Shown here one piece after another: positions 17,544-27,355 of a DNA stretch of 64,000 nucleotides (its first letter is position 1; the number at the start of each line of letters is the position of its first letter). The stretch is from contig NZ_BQID01000013.1 of assembly GCF_021602345.1 (NCBI RefSeq), positions 62,001 to 126,000 of the forward strand, read 5' to 3'. A program made the position numbers and the translations under genes. The DNA is from Pseudomonas pharyngis (GTDB lineage: Bacteria; Pseudomonadota; Gammaproteobacteria; Pseudomonadales; Pseudomonadaceae). The notes below the pieces were generated by a model that saw nothing but the letters and a program-made list of their open reading frames with translations, was not told the origin of the DNA and searched no databases.

Positions 17544-19381
17544 AGCCTATCCGCGCCCTGCTTGTGCAGGCCAGCGGTCTGCTGTTCGCCGGGCTGGCTT
17601 GTGCCGCCCCGCAACACGCCGTGACCCTGTACAACGAGCCGCCGAAATACCCCGCCGACTTCAAACACTTCGATTACGTGAACCCCGACGCACCCAAGGG
17701 CGGAATCTTCCGCCAGGCCGGCTTCGGCGGCTTCGACAGCCTCAATCCTTTCATCAGCAAAGGCGTGCCGGCGGACGATATCGGGCTGATCTACGACACC
17801 CTGGCCAAACAGGGCCTGGACGAGCCATTCACCGAATACGGCCTGATCGCCAGCAAGATCGAAAAGGCCCCGGACAACAGCTGGGTGCGCTTCTACCTGC
17901 GTCCCGAAGCGAAGTTTCACGACGGCCACCCGGTACGCGCCGACGACGTGGTGTTCAGCTTCCAGACCCTGACCAAGGAAGGCGCGCCGATGTATCGCGG
18001 TTACTACGCCGACGTTGAGGAGGTAATCGCCGAAGATCCGCTCAAGGTGCTGTTCAAGTTCAAGCACACCAACAACCGCGAGCTGCCGCTGATTCTCGGA
18101 CAGTTGCCGGTGCTGCCCAAACATTGGTGGGCCGAGCGTGATTTCAACAAGGGCAACCTGGAAATTCCTCTTGGCAGCGGCCCGTACAAGGTCACCCAAG
18201 TGAAGGCCGGGCGTTCGGTGCGTTACGAGCGGGTCAAGGACTACTGGGGCAAGGACCTGCCGGTCAATCGCGGTTTCTACAACTTCGACGCAATGACCAC
18301 CGACTATTACCGCGACAACACCGTCGCACTGGAAGCGTTGAAAGCCGGGCAGTTCGATTACTGGCTGGAAATGGCCGCGAAAAACTGGGCCAATGCCTAC
18401 AACGTGCCAGCAGTGACCGAAGGGCGGCTGATCAAGGAACAGATTGCCAACAGCAACCCGACCGGCATGCAGGGCTTCGTCTTCAATCTGCGCCGTCCGG
18501 TGTTTCAGGACGTGCGGGTACGCCAGGCCCTCGGCCTGCTGTTCGACTTCGAATGGACCAACAAGCAATTGTTCAACGGCGCTTATGCGCGCACCCGCAG
18601 CTACTTTGAAAACTCGGAAATGGCCGCCACCGGCCTGCCGGATGCAGAACAGGTGGCAATCCTCGATCCGTTCCGCAGCCAGCTGCCGGCGCAGGTGTTC
18701 AGCGAAGCCTTCGAGAATCCGAAAACCGACGCCAGCGGCATGATCCGCACGCAACAGCGCGAGGCGTATCAGCTGCTGCAAGAGGCCGGCTGGAAAATCG
18801 TCGACGACAAAATGGTCGACGCCACTGGCAAACCGGTAGCCATCGAATTCCTGCTGGCGCAAACCGAATTCGAGCGCGTGTTGTTGCCGTTCAAGCGCAA
18901 CCTCAGCGATCTGGGCATCGATCTGGTGATTCGCCGCGTCGACGTCTCGCAATACGTCAATCGCGTGCGTTCGCGGGATTTCGACATGATCGTAGGCAGC
19001 TTCCCGCAGTCCAACTCGCCGGGTAACGAACAGCGCGAGTTCTGGATGAGCGCCGCCGCCGACAAGTCCAGCAGCCGCAATTCAATGGGCCTCAAGGACC
19101 CGGTGGTCGACCATCTGGTGGAAAACCTGATCAACGCCGATTCGCGCAAAAGCCTGGTGGCCCACGCCCGCGCTCTGGACCGCGTGCTGCAATGGGGCTA
19201 CTACGTGATCCCCAACTGGCACATCAAGACCTGGCGCGTGGCGTACTGGAACCACATCGGCCACCCGAAAGTCTCCCCCAAATACGACATCGGCATTAAC
19301 ACCTGGTGGGTCAAACCCGATGCGAAACCTGCGGTAGAAGTCGAAACCCAACTGCAAGCCGACCCTGTGGGCACGGAGTAA
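17540..19381 (+). CDS. nppA2: Peptide ABC transporter substrate-binding protein 2 (NppA2/YejA-like)
   Basis: 613 aa, a paralogue of the preceding gene. Both share blocks such as [15 protein letters not shown] and the AKNWAN and [11 protein letters not shown] motifs, so a tandem duplication is evident. The signal peptide ends near residue 25 (GLACA). The ATG at 17540 overlaps the upstream stop as ATGA and has GGAGAAAG before it. An in-frame start ten codons earlier would spoil the signal peptide. Two binding proteins feeding one permease probably widen the substrate range. Confidence 0.92.
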   Translation: MKPIRALLVQASGLLFAGLACAAPQHAVTLYNEPPKYPADFKHFDYVNPDAPKGGIFRQAGFGGFDSLNPFISKGVPADDIGLIYDTLAKQGLDEPFTEYGLIASKIEKAPDNSWVRFYLRPEAKFHDGHPVRADDVVFSFQTLTKEGAPMYRGYYADVEEVIAEDPLKVLFKFKHTNNRELPLILGQLPVLPKHWWAERDFNKGNLEIPLGSGPYKVTQVKAGRSVRYERVKDYWGKDLPVNRGFYNFDAMTTDYYRDNTVALEALKAGQFDYWLEMAAKNWANAYNVPAVTEGRLIKEQIANSNPTGMQGFVFNLRRPVFQDVRVRQALGLLFDFEWTNKQLFNGAYARTRSYFENSEMAATGLPDAEQVAILDPFRSQLPAQVFSEAFENPKTDASGMIRTQQREAYQLLQEAGWKIVDDKMVDATGKPVAIEFLLAQTEFERVLLPFKRNLSDLGIDLVIRRVDVSQYVNRVRSRDFDMIVGSFPQSNSPGNEQREFWMSAAADKSSSRNSMGLKDPVVDHLVENLINADSRKSLVAHARALDRVLQWGYYVIPNWHIKTWRVAYWNHIGHPKVSPKYDIGINTWWVKPDAKPAVEVETQLQADPVGTE

Positions 19382-19385
19382 TCAG

Positions 19386-20459
19386 ATGCTGGCTTACATT
19401 TTTCGGCGACTGCTGCTGATCATCCCGACCCTGTTCGGCATTTTGCTGATCAACTTCGTGATCATCCAGGCCGCGCCCGGCGGGCCGGTGGAGCAGATGA
19501 TCGCCAAGCTCGAAGGTTTCGAAGGCGCCACCAGCCGCATCGCCGGCGGCGGTGCCGAAGTGTCGGTGGCCGGCTCCTCCTATCGCGGAGCGCAGGGCCT
19601 GGACCCGGCGCTGATCAAGGAAATCGAGAAGATGTACGGGTTCGACAAGTCGGCCCCGGAACGTCTTTGGATCATGGTCAAGAACTACGCGAAGCTGGAT
19701 TTCGGCGACAGTTTCTTCCGCGACGCCAAGGTCATCGACCTGATCAAGGAAAAGATGCCGGTGTCGATCTCCCTCGGGCTGTGGAGCACGCTGATCATGT
19801 ACCTGGTGTCGATCCCGCTGGGGATCGCCAAGGCCACGCGGCACGGCAGCCATTTCGACGTCTGGACCAGTTCGGCGATCATCGTCGGCTATGCGATTCC
19901 GGCGTTCCTGTTTGCGATTCTGCTGATCGTGGTGTTTGCCGGCGGCAGCTATCTGGACTGGTTTCCTTTACGCGGCCTGACCTCGAACAACTTCGATGAA
20001 CTGAGCCTGGGCGGCAAGGTTCTCGATTACTTCTGGCACCTGGCGCTGCCGGTGACAGCGCTGGTGATCGGCAACTTCGCGACCATGACCCTGCTGACCA
20101 AAAACAGCTTCCTCGACGAAATCAACAAGCAGTACGTGGTCACCGCCAAGGCCAAGGGCCTGACGCGCCACCGCGTGCTCTACGGCCATGTGTTCCGCAA
20201 CGCGATGCTGCTGGTGATCGCCGGTTTCCCCTCGGCGTTCATCGGCATCTTCTTCACAGGTTCCCTGCTGGTGGAAGTGATCTTCTCCCTCGACGGCCTC
20301 GGCCTGATGAGTTTCGAAGCGGCGATCAACCGCGATTACCCGGTGGTGTTCGGCACCCTGTTCATCTTCACCCTGCTGGGGCTGGTGGTGAAACTGATCG
20401 GCGACCTCACTTACACCCTGGTCGATCCGCGCATCGACTTTGCCAGCCGGGAGCATTGA
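19386..20459 (+). CDS. nppB: Peptide ABC transporter permease (NppB/YejB)
   Basis: 357 aa inner-membrane permease of the DppB/OppB type. The N-terminal [27 protein letters not shown] is the first membrane segment, and a periplasmic insert of about 80 residues precedes the core. The EAA loop that contacts the ATPase is [23 protein letters not shown] (about residues 250-270). It begins 4 bases after nppA2 and pairs with NppC to form the channel. Confidence 0.93.
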   Translation: MLAYIFRRLLLIIPTLFGILLINFVIIQAAPGGPVEQMIAKLEGFEGATSRIAGGGAEVSVAGSSYRGAQGLDPALIKEIEKMYGFDKSAPERLWIMVKNYAKLDFGDSFFRDAKVIDLIKEKMPVSISLGLWSTLIMYLVSIPLGIAKATRHGSHFDVWTSSAIIVGYAIPAFLFAILLIVVFAGGSYLDWFPLRGLTSNNFDELSLGGKVLDYFWHLALPVTALVIGNFATMTLLTKNSFLDEINKQYVVTAKAKGLTRHRVLYGHVFRNAMLLVIAGFPSAFIGIFFTGSLLVEVIFSLDGLGLMSFEAAINRDYPVVFGTLFIFTLLGLVVKLIGDLTYTLVDPRIDFASREH

Positions 20460-20460
20460 G

Positions 20461-21480
20461 ATGAACCTGTCCCCTCTCAACCGCCGGCGCTTCGAACTGT
20501 TCAAGGCCAACAAGCGTGGCTGGTGGTCGCTGTGGCTGTTTCTAATCCTGTTCGGCCTGAGCCTCGGTGCCGAGCTGATCGCCAACGACAAGCCGCTGGT
20601 GGTGCACTACGACAACAACTGGTACTTCCCGGCGATCAAGCGCTACCCGGAAACCACCTTCGGCGGCGAATTCCCGCTGGAAGCCAACTACAAGAGCCCG
20701 TACATCCGCGAACTGCTCAAGGCCAAGGATGCGTGGGTGCTGTGGGCGCCGATTCCGTTCAGTTACCAGAGCATCAACTACGACCTGAAAGTCCCAGCCC
20801 CCGCACCGCCGTCGGCGGACAACCTGCTGGGCACCGACGATCAGGGCCGCGATGTACTGGCGCGGGTCATCTACGGCTTCCGGGTCTCGGTGCTGTTCGC
20901 CCTGACCCTGACCGTGCTCAGCTCGATCATCGGCGTGATCGCCGGCGCCTTGCAGGGCTTCTATGGCGGCTGGGTCGATCTGGCCGGCCAGCGCTTCCTG
21001 GAGATCTGGTCGGGGTTGCCGGTGCTGTACCTGCTGATCATTCTTGCCAGTTTCGTCCAGCCGAACTTCTGGTGGCTGCTGGGGATCATGCTGCTGTTCT
21101 CGTGGATGAGCCTGGTGGACGTGGTGCGCGCCGAGTTCCTGCGCGGGCGTAACCTCGAATACGTGCGCGCAGCCCGGGCGCTGGGCATGCAGAACGGCGC
21201 GATCATGTTCCGCCACATCCTGCCCAACGCGATGGTTTCGACCATGACCTTCATGCCCTTCATCCTGACCGGCGCCATCGGCACCCTCACCGCCCTGGAC
21301 TTCCTCGGTTTCGGCTTGCCCGCCGGCAGTCCGTCGCTGGGTGAACTGGTGGCCCAGGGCAAATCCAACCTGCAGGCGCCGTGGCTGGGCATGAGCGCGT
21401 TTGCGGTATTGGCGCTGATGTTGAGTTTGCTGGTGTTCATCGGCGAGTCCGCTCGCGATGCCTTCGACCCGAGGAAGTGA
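20461..21480 (+). CDS. nppC: Peptide ABC transporter permease (NppC/YejE)
   Basis: 339 aa permease of the DppC type. It has the N-terminal segment NKRGWWSLWLFLILFGLSL and a large periplasmic loop unlike short DppC. LGTDDQGRDVLARVIYGFR marks the start of the transmembrane core, and the EAA motif is YVRAARALGMQNGAIMFRHILPNA. The ATG at 20461 follows the nppB stop by one base. The unusually long loop (about residues 45-125) is typical of YejE and absent from most dipeptide permeases. Confidence 0.93.
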   Translation: MNLSPLNRRRFELFKANKRGWWSLWLFLILFGLSLGAELIANDKPLVVHYDNNWYFPAIKRYPETTFGGEFPLEANYKSPYIRELLKAKDAWVLWAPIPFSYQSINYDLKVPAPAPPSADNLLGTDDQGRDVLARVIYGFRVSVLFALTLTVLSSIIGVIAGALQGFYGGWVDLAGQRFLEIWSGLPVLYLLIILASFVQPNFWWLLGIMLLFSWMSLVDVVRAEFLRGRNLEYVRAARALGMQNGAIMFRHILPNAMVSTMTFMPFILTGAIGTLTALDFLGFGLPAGSPSLGELVAQGKSNLQAPWLGMSAFAVLALMLSLLVFIGESARDAFDPRK

Positions 21481-21481
21481 C

Positions 21482-23092
21482 ATGAATCAGGACAATCTGA
21501 TCGAAATCCGCGACCTGGCCGTCGAATTCGGCATCGGTGATCGCGTGCAACGGGTGGTCGAAGGCGTGAGTTTCGATATCAAGCGCGGCGAAACCCTGGC
21601 GCTGGTCGGCGAAAGCGGCTCGGGCAAGTCGGTGACGGCGCACTCGATCCTGCGCCTGCTGCCCTACCCGCTGGCGCGGCATCCGGCCGGCAGCATCACC
21701 TATTCCGGGCAGAACCTGCTGGAGCTGAGCGAAAAGACCATCCGTCACATTCGCGGCAACCGGATCGCGATGATCTTTCAGGAGCCGATGACTTCGCTCA
21801 ACCCGCTGCACTCGATCGAGAAGCAGATCAACGAGGTGCTGGGCATCCACAAGGGCCTGACCGGCAAGGTCGCGACCAAGCGCACGCTGGAGCTGCTGGA
21901 GATGGTCGGCATCCCCGAGCCGCACAAGCGCCTCAAGGCCCTGCCCCACGAATTGTCCGGCGGCCAGCGCCAGCGGGTGATGATCGCCATGGCCCTGGCC
22001 AACGAGCCGGAACTGCTGATTGCCGACGAACCGACCACTGCGCTGGACGTGACCGTTCAGCTGAAAATCCTCGACCTGCTCAAAGAATTGCAGGCCCGAT
22101 TGGGCATGGCGCTGTTACTGATCAGTCACGATTTGAACCTCGTGCGAAGAATTGCGCATCGTGTATGTGTCATGCAGCGCGGTTGCATCGTCGAACAGGC
22201 ATCGTGCGCAGAGCTGTTCCGTTCGCCGCAGCATCCGTACACTCGGGAACTGCTTGGCGCGGAGCCCAGCGGAGGCCCGGCGAGCAATAAAATCGGGGCG
22301 CCGCTGCTTGAAGTCGAGGATCTGAAAGTCTGGTTCCCGATCAAGAAAGGCCTGCTCAAGCGCACGGTGGATCACGTCAAGGCAGTGGACGGCATCAATT
22401 TCAGTCTGCCTCAGGGTCAGACTCTGGGGATCGTGGGGGAAAGCGGTTCCGGCAAATCCACCCTTGGCCTGGCGATCCTGCGATTGATCGGCAGCCAGGG
22501 CGGGATCCGTTTTGAGGGCAAGCAGCTAGACTGCCTGACGCAGAGCGAGGTCCGGCCGCTGCGCCGGGAGATGCAGGTGGTGTTTCAGGACCCGTTCGGC
22601 AGCCTGAGCCCGCGGATGTGCGTGAATGACATCGTTGGCGAAGGTCTAAGGATTCACAGGATGGGCACTGCCGCCGAGCAGGAAGCGGCAATTATTGCGG
22701 CATTGAAGGAGGTAGGTCTGGATCCGGAAACCCGGCACCGCTACCCCCACGAATTTTCCGGTGGGCAGCGGCAGCGTATCGCCATTGCCCGGGCCCTGGT
22801 GCTCAAACCGGCGCTGATCCTGCTGGACGAGCCGACCTCGGCTCTCGACCGGACGGTGCAGCGGCAAGTGGTGGAGCTGTTGCGTTCACTGCAAGCCAAG
22901 TACAACCTGACGTATTTGTTCATCAGCCATGACCTGGCTGTTGTGAAAGCGCTGAGCCACCAGCTGATGGTGGTCAAGCATGGCCAAGTGGTCGAACAGG
23001 GAGACGCGCAAAGTATCTTTGCCGCCCCCCAACATCCGTATACACAGCAGTTGCTGGAGGCCGCTTTCCTGGCACCAGCCACTGCGCAATAA
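21482..23092 (+). CDS. nppD: Peptide ABC transporter ATPase, fused double domain (NppD/YejF)
   Basis: 536 aa with two complete nucleotide-binding domains in one chain. Domain 1 has Walker A GESGSGKS, signature LSGGQRQR and Walker B LLIADEPT. Domain 2 has [16 protein letters not shown] and [12 protein letters not shown]. Each ends with an oligopeptide-type C-terminal extension. The fusion replaces the separate DppD/DppF of dipeptide systems. The start at 21482 lies one base after the nppC stop. It is the last gene of the operon, 19 bases before fabI, so transcripts may continue into fabI. Confidence 0.95.
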   Translation: MNQDNLIEIRDLAVEFGIGDRVQRVVEGVSFDIKRGETLALVGESGSGKSVTAHSILRLLPYPLARHPAGSITYSGQNLLELSEKTIRHIRGNRIAMIFQEPMTSLNPLHSIEKQINEVLGIHKGLTGKVATKRTLELLEMVGIPEPHKRLKALPHELSGGQRQRVMIAMALANEPELLIADEPTTALDVTVQLKILDLLKELQARLGMALLLISHDLNLVRRIAHRVCVMQRGCIVEQASCAELFRSPQHPYTRELLGAEPSGGPASNKIGAPLLEVEDLKVWFPIKKGLLKRTVDHVKAVDGINFSLPQGQTLGIVGESGSGKSTLGLAILRLIGSQGGIRFEGKQLDCLTQSEVRPLRREMQVVFQDPFGSLSPRMCVNDIVGEGLRIHRMGTAAEQEAAIIAALKEVGLDPETRHRYPHEFSGGQRQRIAIARALVLKPALILLDEPTSALDRTVQRQVVELLRSLQAKYNLTYLFISHDLAVVKALSHQLMVVKHGQVVEQGDAQSIFAAPQHPYTQQLLEAAFLAPATAQ

Positions 23093-23111
23093 CCTGAAAG
23101 AGGAGCAACAC

Positions 23112-23906
23112 ATGGGTTTTCTCGCCGGTAAGCGCGTACTGATCGTCGGTGTCGCCAGCAAGCTGTCCATCGCATCCGGCATCGCTGCCGCCATGCATCG
23201 CGAGGGCGCTGAGCTTGCCTTCACTTATCAGAACGACAAACTGAAAGGTCGCGTAGAAGAGTTCGCACAGGGCTGGGGTTCGAGCCCTGAGCTGTGCTTC
23301 CCGTGCGACGTGGCCAGCGATGAAGAAATCGCCAAGGTCTTCGAAGAACTGAGCAAGAAGTGGGACGGCCTGGACTGCATCGTGCACTCCGTCGGCTTCG
23401 CCCCGGGCGACCAACTGGACGGCGACTTCACCGAAGCCACCACCCGTGAAGGCTTCCGCATCGCTCACGACATCAGCGCCTACAGCTTCGTGGCCCTGGC
23501 CAAAGCCGGTCGCGAAATGATGAAAGGCCGCAACGGCAGCCTGCTGACCCTGTCCTACCTGGGCGCCGAGCGCACCATGCCGAACTACAACGTGATGGGC
23601 ATGGCCAAGGCGTCGCTGGAAGCCGGCGTGCGTTACCTGGCCGGCTCCCTGGGCCCGGACGGCACCCGCGTCAACTGCGTATCGGCCGGCCCGATCCGCA
23701 CCCTGGCGGCTTCCGGCATCAAGAACTTCCGCAAGATGCTGGCCGCCAACGAAGCGCAAACCCCGCTGCGCCGCAACGTCACCATCGAAGAAGTCGGCAA
23801 CGCCGGCGCCTTCCTGTGCTCCGACCTGGCGTCGGGCATCAGCGGTGAAATCATGTACGTGGACGGCGGTTTCAACACCACCGCCATGGGCAACATCGAA
23901 GAGTAA
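23112..23906 (+). CDS. fabI: Enoyl-[acyl-carrier-protein] reductase (NADH)
   Basis: 264 aa. Reduces enoyl-ACP in the last step of each fatty-acid elongation cycle and is the target of triclosan. It is an SDR-fold protein with catalytic Tyr149, Tyr159 and Lys166 in the Y-x6-K arrangement, shifted by three from E. coli FabI (146, 156, 163). The nucleotide motif reads [13 protein letters not shown], typical of FabI rather than FabV. AGGAG lies before the ATG, and an intrinsic terminator follows. Confidence 0.97.
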   Translation: MGFLAGKRVLIVGVASKLSIASGIAAAMHREGAELAFTYQNDKLKGRVEEFAQGWGSSPELCFPCDVASDEEIAKVFEELSKKWDGLDCIVHSVGFAPGDQLDGDFTEATTREGFRIAHDISAYSFVALAKAGREMMKGRNGSLLTLSYLGAERTMPNYNVMGMAKASLEAGVRYLAGSLGPDGTRVNCVSAGPIRTLAASGIKNFRKMLAANEAQTPLRRNVTIEEVGNAGAFLCSDLASGISGEIMYVDGGFNTTAMGNIEE

Positions 23907-23922
23907 TCTTCGCGCTGCCGAT

Positions 23923-23952
23923 AAAAAGCCCGCCTATTCAGGCGGGCTTTTT
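23923..23952 (+). terminator. Rho-independent terminator after fabI
   Basis: AAAAAGCCCGCC / GGCGGGCTTTTT, a perfect 12-base inverted repeat with a 6-base loop. It can act in both directions and separates fabI from the accessory patch. Confidence 0.95.
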
Positions 23953-23996
23953 CATGCCTGCTACTCCCACTGTTCAATCGTGTGTTCATGGCACTT

Positions 23997-24350
23997 CTAA
24001 CATGGAGGGAAAGTTAAATTACCATTACAGTTTGCAAGTCTGTTCACATACGGTTGATAAACCTGAAAAACCCCAGACTGAGTATTGTTGATCTCTCTGG
24101 TGTGAAAGCTATTGGGATCTTCCGGATGTGTACCACCTGACAGGCACGTTACATTGAGCTCACAGGTAGGGAATGGGCGCATTCCGTCTGTAGTGGGAAT
24201 ATGCCTGATTGGCTGAACATTAAGCGTGCATGTACGCAGATTTGGATTGCTTGCCCATGCGTCATCACAGATGTCTGCCTTAGCTTGAATTGACAGATGC
24301 AAAAAACTTAATCCAATTATGATTAACGTTGTTTTTTTTATAGTTCGCAT
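23997..24350 (-). CDS. Small secreted cysteine-rich protein, function unknown
   Basis: 117 aa. It starts MRTIKKTTLIIIGLSFLHLS, a signal peptide cleaved near residue 25 (QAKA). The mature protein of about 92 residues has six cysteines, the last being the final residue, so three disulfides are possible. The C-terminal part, CELNVTC...INNTQSG...LANCNGNLTF, loosely recalls the C-x(n)-C...N-x-N-G-x-L pattern of cyanovirin-N (CVNH) lectin modules. That is a guess. GGTGGAG precedes the ATG at 24350. It is AT-richer than the surrounding core genes, which suggests acquisition. Confidence 0.7.
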   Translation of the reverse strand: MRTIKKTTLIIIGLSFLHLSIQAKADICDDAWASNPNLRTCTLNVQPIRHIPTTDGMRPFPTCELNVTCLSGGTHPEDPNSFHTREINNTQSGVFQVYQPYVNRLANCNGNLTFPPC

Positions 24351-24671
24351 AATCTCCACCTCTGCACGTCCAGGAACCAAACGATAGATAGTTAAGAAGC
24401 AGAACATTGTGCGAAAACATGACAGGCAGAATAAACCATCACAACACCACGATGACATCACTGCACCTTAACCATAGGCAGCCTTCAAGCCGTAACTAAT
24501 AACTTGAAAGCCTTCGTCAAGCTTCAACAATTGACACAACCTACACAACTGTCACTTCTGACAGTTACTACAAATGAATGACTATAAAAAAGCCTTTTCT
24601 AATCGCGCGAACTTATTGATGCTGAATCTCTCTTGGACAAGTCACCTTTTACAAACATGATCACGCTAATT
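24351..24671. other. AT-rich intergenic stretch with one perfect palindrome
   Basis: About 320 bases without a convincing gene. The one clear structure is AACTGTCA-CTTC-TGACAGTT at 24547-24566, an 8-base perfect inverted repeat that could be an operator or a hairpin. No T-run follows, so it is not a terminator. Base composition is visibly lower in GC than in the core genes. Confidence 0.5.
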
Positions 24672-24874
24672 TATTTTGGCGTGGTGTTGGGGCTGGAGGA
24701 ATGGCATGCCCTTGCCGAGCGTTTGAAGGCACTCGGCACACGGTTCGTGATCGAGCCGGGGATTCGTTTTCAGGGACTGGTGGGGAACAGGCGACGATGT
24801 TTCTGTTTGATCCGTGTGGGAACGCATTGGAGTTCAAGGCGTTCAAGGACATAGGGCAACTATTTGCCCAGTGA
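24672..24874 (+). pseudogene. VOC (glyoxalase/dioxygenase) family remnant, truncated and frameshifted
   Basis: Reads [21 protein letters not shown]...GIRFQGLVG in one frame, then must shift to continue [19 protein letters not shown] and on to the TGA at 24872-24874. Loss of one G in the GGGG run near 24780-24783 explains the shift. The 5' half of a normal VOC gene (about 60 codons) is missing upstream. The remaining pieces resemble the C-terminal half of VOC proteins, including the [11 protein letters not shown] metal-ligand strand (Glu). It is a decayed gene at the edge of the acquired segment. Confidence 0.75.
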
Positions 24875-24894
24875 GTCATTTCAAGAAATATTGA

Positions 24895-24916
24895 AGGCCG
24901 CCAAAAATGACGGCCT
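24895..24916 (-). terminator. Possible weak terminator after the delta-60-repeat gene
   Basis: AGGCCG / CGGCCT stem with a 10-base loop, 29 bases beyond the stop at 24945. On the minus strand it is followed by TTCAATATTTC. The stem is short and the T-run poor. Confidence 0.35.
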
Positions 24917-24944
24917 CGAAGACCGCGCGGGTCAAGAATCAGAA

Positions 24945-26147
24945 CTAATTCAGAACACCATAAACGTATGGTTTGCTTTCCCGCGCATCGACCGCAACGA
25001 GTACACGCTCCTGGTTCGGCGAGAGTATCAACCCATACAGATTATTCAATTGATCAATTACAACAACACCTTGATCACGGTAATCAAAATCCCTACTGCC
25101 GTCAGGCAGAAGACGAAGCCAGAATGCTTTCGTGTTAGCTCCGGCATATCCACCAACAAGAATTCGGCCATTGGAATCAACAGCAACTTCGTTACACCAC
25201 ACGAAGTAACCTGGTCTATCCGCTGGAATTTCCACAAAAACGCTTTCTCCATTGTTAAACATCGGATCAGTTCTGCCGTCATGGGTCAGCTTTGATACGC
25301 GAATCACATGACCAGCAGATCCCATCGCCGTGCCTGCACAAATGATTCCCGACAGGTCGAGGGCGATAGTCGCTACTGTGCTATTTAAACCATCCGTTTC
25401 CCAATACCCTGATTTACCAAAGGACTGATCAAGCTGGCCGTCTGATGAATATCTCCCGACTGCATGTGTCAATATCGGATCAGAGTCCTCTCGTCGAGCA
25501 TCTCCCGCCACTAGAATTTTCCCGTCATCCATCACCGCTAAACTGCGACCCCGAGACACCTGATCGCTAAATCGAATAACGATGGAACCCTGATCACCGA
25601 ACCCAGGATCGGGATCACCACCAGGCAGCAAACGTTGGAGTAGCGTTTGTTCTGGAAGGCCGTCCTGCCCGAATCTGTCAACAAGCAACAGAATTTTCCC
25701 ATCCGCCTGAACAGCTATGCTCGGAGAAAAATCCTCACGAAAAGGTGATATTTTGGTACCAAAAACCAGATCTGGACTCCCAGTGGAATTGAACCTGGTC
25801 AAGGCGAGATTTCCTTCAAACTGGTTATTCCCTGCTTTCCCGAGCAAAAGAATTTTTCCGCCAGGCTGTAATGCCAAATGAATCGGCCGAGAATCAGGCC
25901 ATGTACTGAAAGACCATTTAGCTACACCACCTTCCCCAAACTGAAAGTCCTGTGCTCCATCTACAAAAAAATGATAAATCCAGCACATCCCTGACCGATA
26001 TACAGCGGTGTAAAACCCACTCTGGCCATCTGTAATAATTGATCTGACTGAACCAATTCCGCCTGGAATTTCAACTTTTCCATCTGCGCCAAATGCAGGG
26101 TCCAGTTCTCCAGATTTTAGAGTGTTAGAAACGATCATCCTGGTCAT
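24945..26147 (-). CDS. Delta-60 repeat (beta-propeller-like) protein
   Basis: 400 aa built of about seven degenerate repeats of 50-60 residues, each with a pattern like LDPAFGADGKV followed by a GKILLLG/GRILVGG strand. The conserved Phe-Gly or Phe positions fall near 19, 70, 129, 183, 243, 298 and 355. This is the delta-60 repeat, thought to form a propeller. There is no signal peptide or membrane segment. I chose the ATG at 26147 (GAGG at suitable distance) over an in-frame GTG three codons upstream. Function is unknown. GC is lower than in neighbouring genes. Confidence 0.85.
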   Translation of the reverse strand: MTRMIVSNTLKSGELDPAFGADGKVEIPGGIGSVRSIITDGQSGFYTAVYRSGMCWIYHFFVDGAQDFQFGEGGVAKWSFSTWPDSRPIHLALQPGGKILLLGKAGNNQFEGNLALTRFNSTGSPDLVFGTKISPFREDFSPSIAVQADGKILLLVDRFGQDGLPEQTLLQRLLPGGDPDPGFGDQGSIVIRFSDQVSRGRSLAVMDDGKILVAGDARREDSDPILTHAVGRYSSDGQLDQSFGKSGYWETDGLNSTVATIALDLSGIICAGTAMGSAGHVIRVSKLTHDGRTDPMFNNGESVFVEIPADRPGYFVWCNEVAVDSNGRILVGGYAGANTKAFWLRLLPDGSRDFDYRDQGVVVIDQLNNLYGLILSPNQERVLVAVDARESKPYVYGVLN

Positions 26148-26328
26148 GTTATTCACCTCGGAGTTGGCTGTTCTCCCTCTCCGAACGCTCCAATAAACGA
26201 TTACCGTTGCGGGAAAGAGCTTGCGTCATTACGCAAAGCCATATTGCGCTGCCCCGCCCCTCCTGGAACCTGTCAGAAATATCAGTTCAAGTATCTTCAG
26301 AAGCCACATCAATGGCTTTGTGCGCCAA

Positions 26329-27294
26329 TCAACAGCGCTTCAAGGCCTGCTTGTGCGCATACATCGCCTCATCCGCGTCCGCCAACAGCTTATCCACGGT
26401 GTCATGGCGCTGCGGGTTGTATTCGATCTGGCCGACGCTGAAGCGAATCGCGTAACCGCGGTGCAACGTGGCATTGCGTTCTTCGAGGATTTCCTTGAGT
26501 CGCGCCATGATCGCCGTGGTTTCGACGTGGCTCGAGCCGGTCAGCAACGCCACGAACTCATCACCGCCTAGCCGTCCCACCACATCGCTCTCGCGAAAGG
26601 CGATGCGCAGCACATCGGCGAAAGTCTTGAGCGCGCTGTCGCCCTCGGCGTGCCCATAAAGGTCGTTGATCTGCTTGAAATCATTGAGGTCGAAAAACAG
26701 CAGCGTCGCCGGTTTTTCCAGGCGTGCGCAGGCGTCCAGCGCATGCTGGGCGAGCATCTTGAAGCCGCGACGGTTGGACAGCAGCGTCAGCTCGTCCATG
26801 CTCGCCATCTGCACGGCCATCAGTTCCTGCTCGGCCATGCCCGCCAGATCGCGCAGCAGGGCGCGCTCCTCTTCGTCGAGATCTCGGGGTTTGGTGTCGA
26901 TCAGGCACAAGGTGCCCATCTTGTTGCCGCTGGGTACGGTCAGCGGATAACCGGCGTAAAACCGGATGTTCGGCTCCCCGGTAACCAAAGGGTTGTCGTG
27001 GAAACGCTCGTCCTCTCGGGCGTCAGGTACCAGCATGAGCTCGTCCCTGAGAATCGCATGGCCACAGAATGAAACAGAGCGTGGCGTTTCGGTCGTGTCC
27101 AGACCCACGCAGGACTTGAACCATTGCCGCTCCTTGTCCACCAGCGTGACCAGCGCGATCGGCACGTTGAACAGCCGCTTGGCCAGTCGCGTCAGCCGGT
27201 CGAAGCGCTCTTCCGGTGCGGAATCGAGCAATTTCAAATCATGCAGCACTTGAACTCGGACAGCTTCATTGGCAGGTTTGCCGGGTACCAGCAT
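26329..27294 (-). CDS. GAF-GGDEF diguanylate cyclase
   Basis: 321 aa. A GAF sensor domain (about 21-155, with VSFCGHAIL and MGTLCLID) precedes a GGDEF domain (about 165-320). The active site GGDEF is intact at 243-247, and an allosteric I-site RESD (234-237) sits exactly five residues before it, so c-di-GMP feedback inhibition is expected. There are no membrane segments, so it is cytosolic. The ATG at 27294 has AAGGAG 6 bases upstream. The signal bound by the GAF domain is not predictable. Confidence 0.95.
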   Translation of the reverse strand: MLVPGKPANEAVRVQVLHDLKLLDSAPEERFDRLTRLAKRLFNVPIALVTLVDKERQWFKSCVGLDTTETPRSVSFCGHAILRDELMLVPDAREDERFHDNPLVTGEPNIRFYAGYPLTVPSGNKMGTLCLIDTKPRDLDEEERALLRDLAGMAEQELMAVQMASMDELTLLSNRRGFKMLAQHALDACARLEKPATLLFFDLNDFKQINDLYGHAEGDSALKTFADVLRIAFRESDVVGRLGGDEFVALLTGSSHVETTAIMARLKEILEERNATLHRGYAIRFSVGQIEYNPQRHDTVDKLLADADEAMYAHKQALKRC

Positions 27295-27355
27295 CACACA
27301 CTCCTTTGTCTTCGATGCAGTTGAGCGTAGCCCGAATCAGCGATGACTCAACCTC

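Noticed and set aside
24864-25295. 143-codon plus-strand ORF opposite the delta-60 gene
   Set aside because: Lies within a gene whose repeats are clear on the minus strand. No ribosome binding site or domain.
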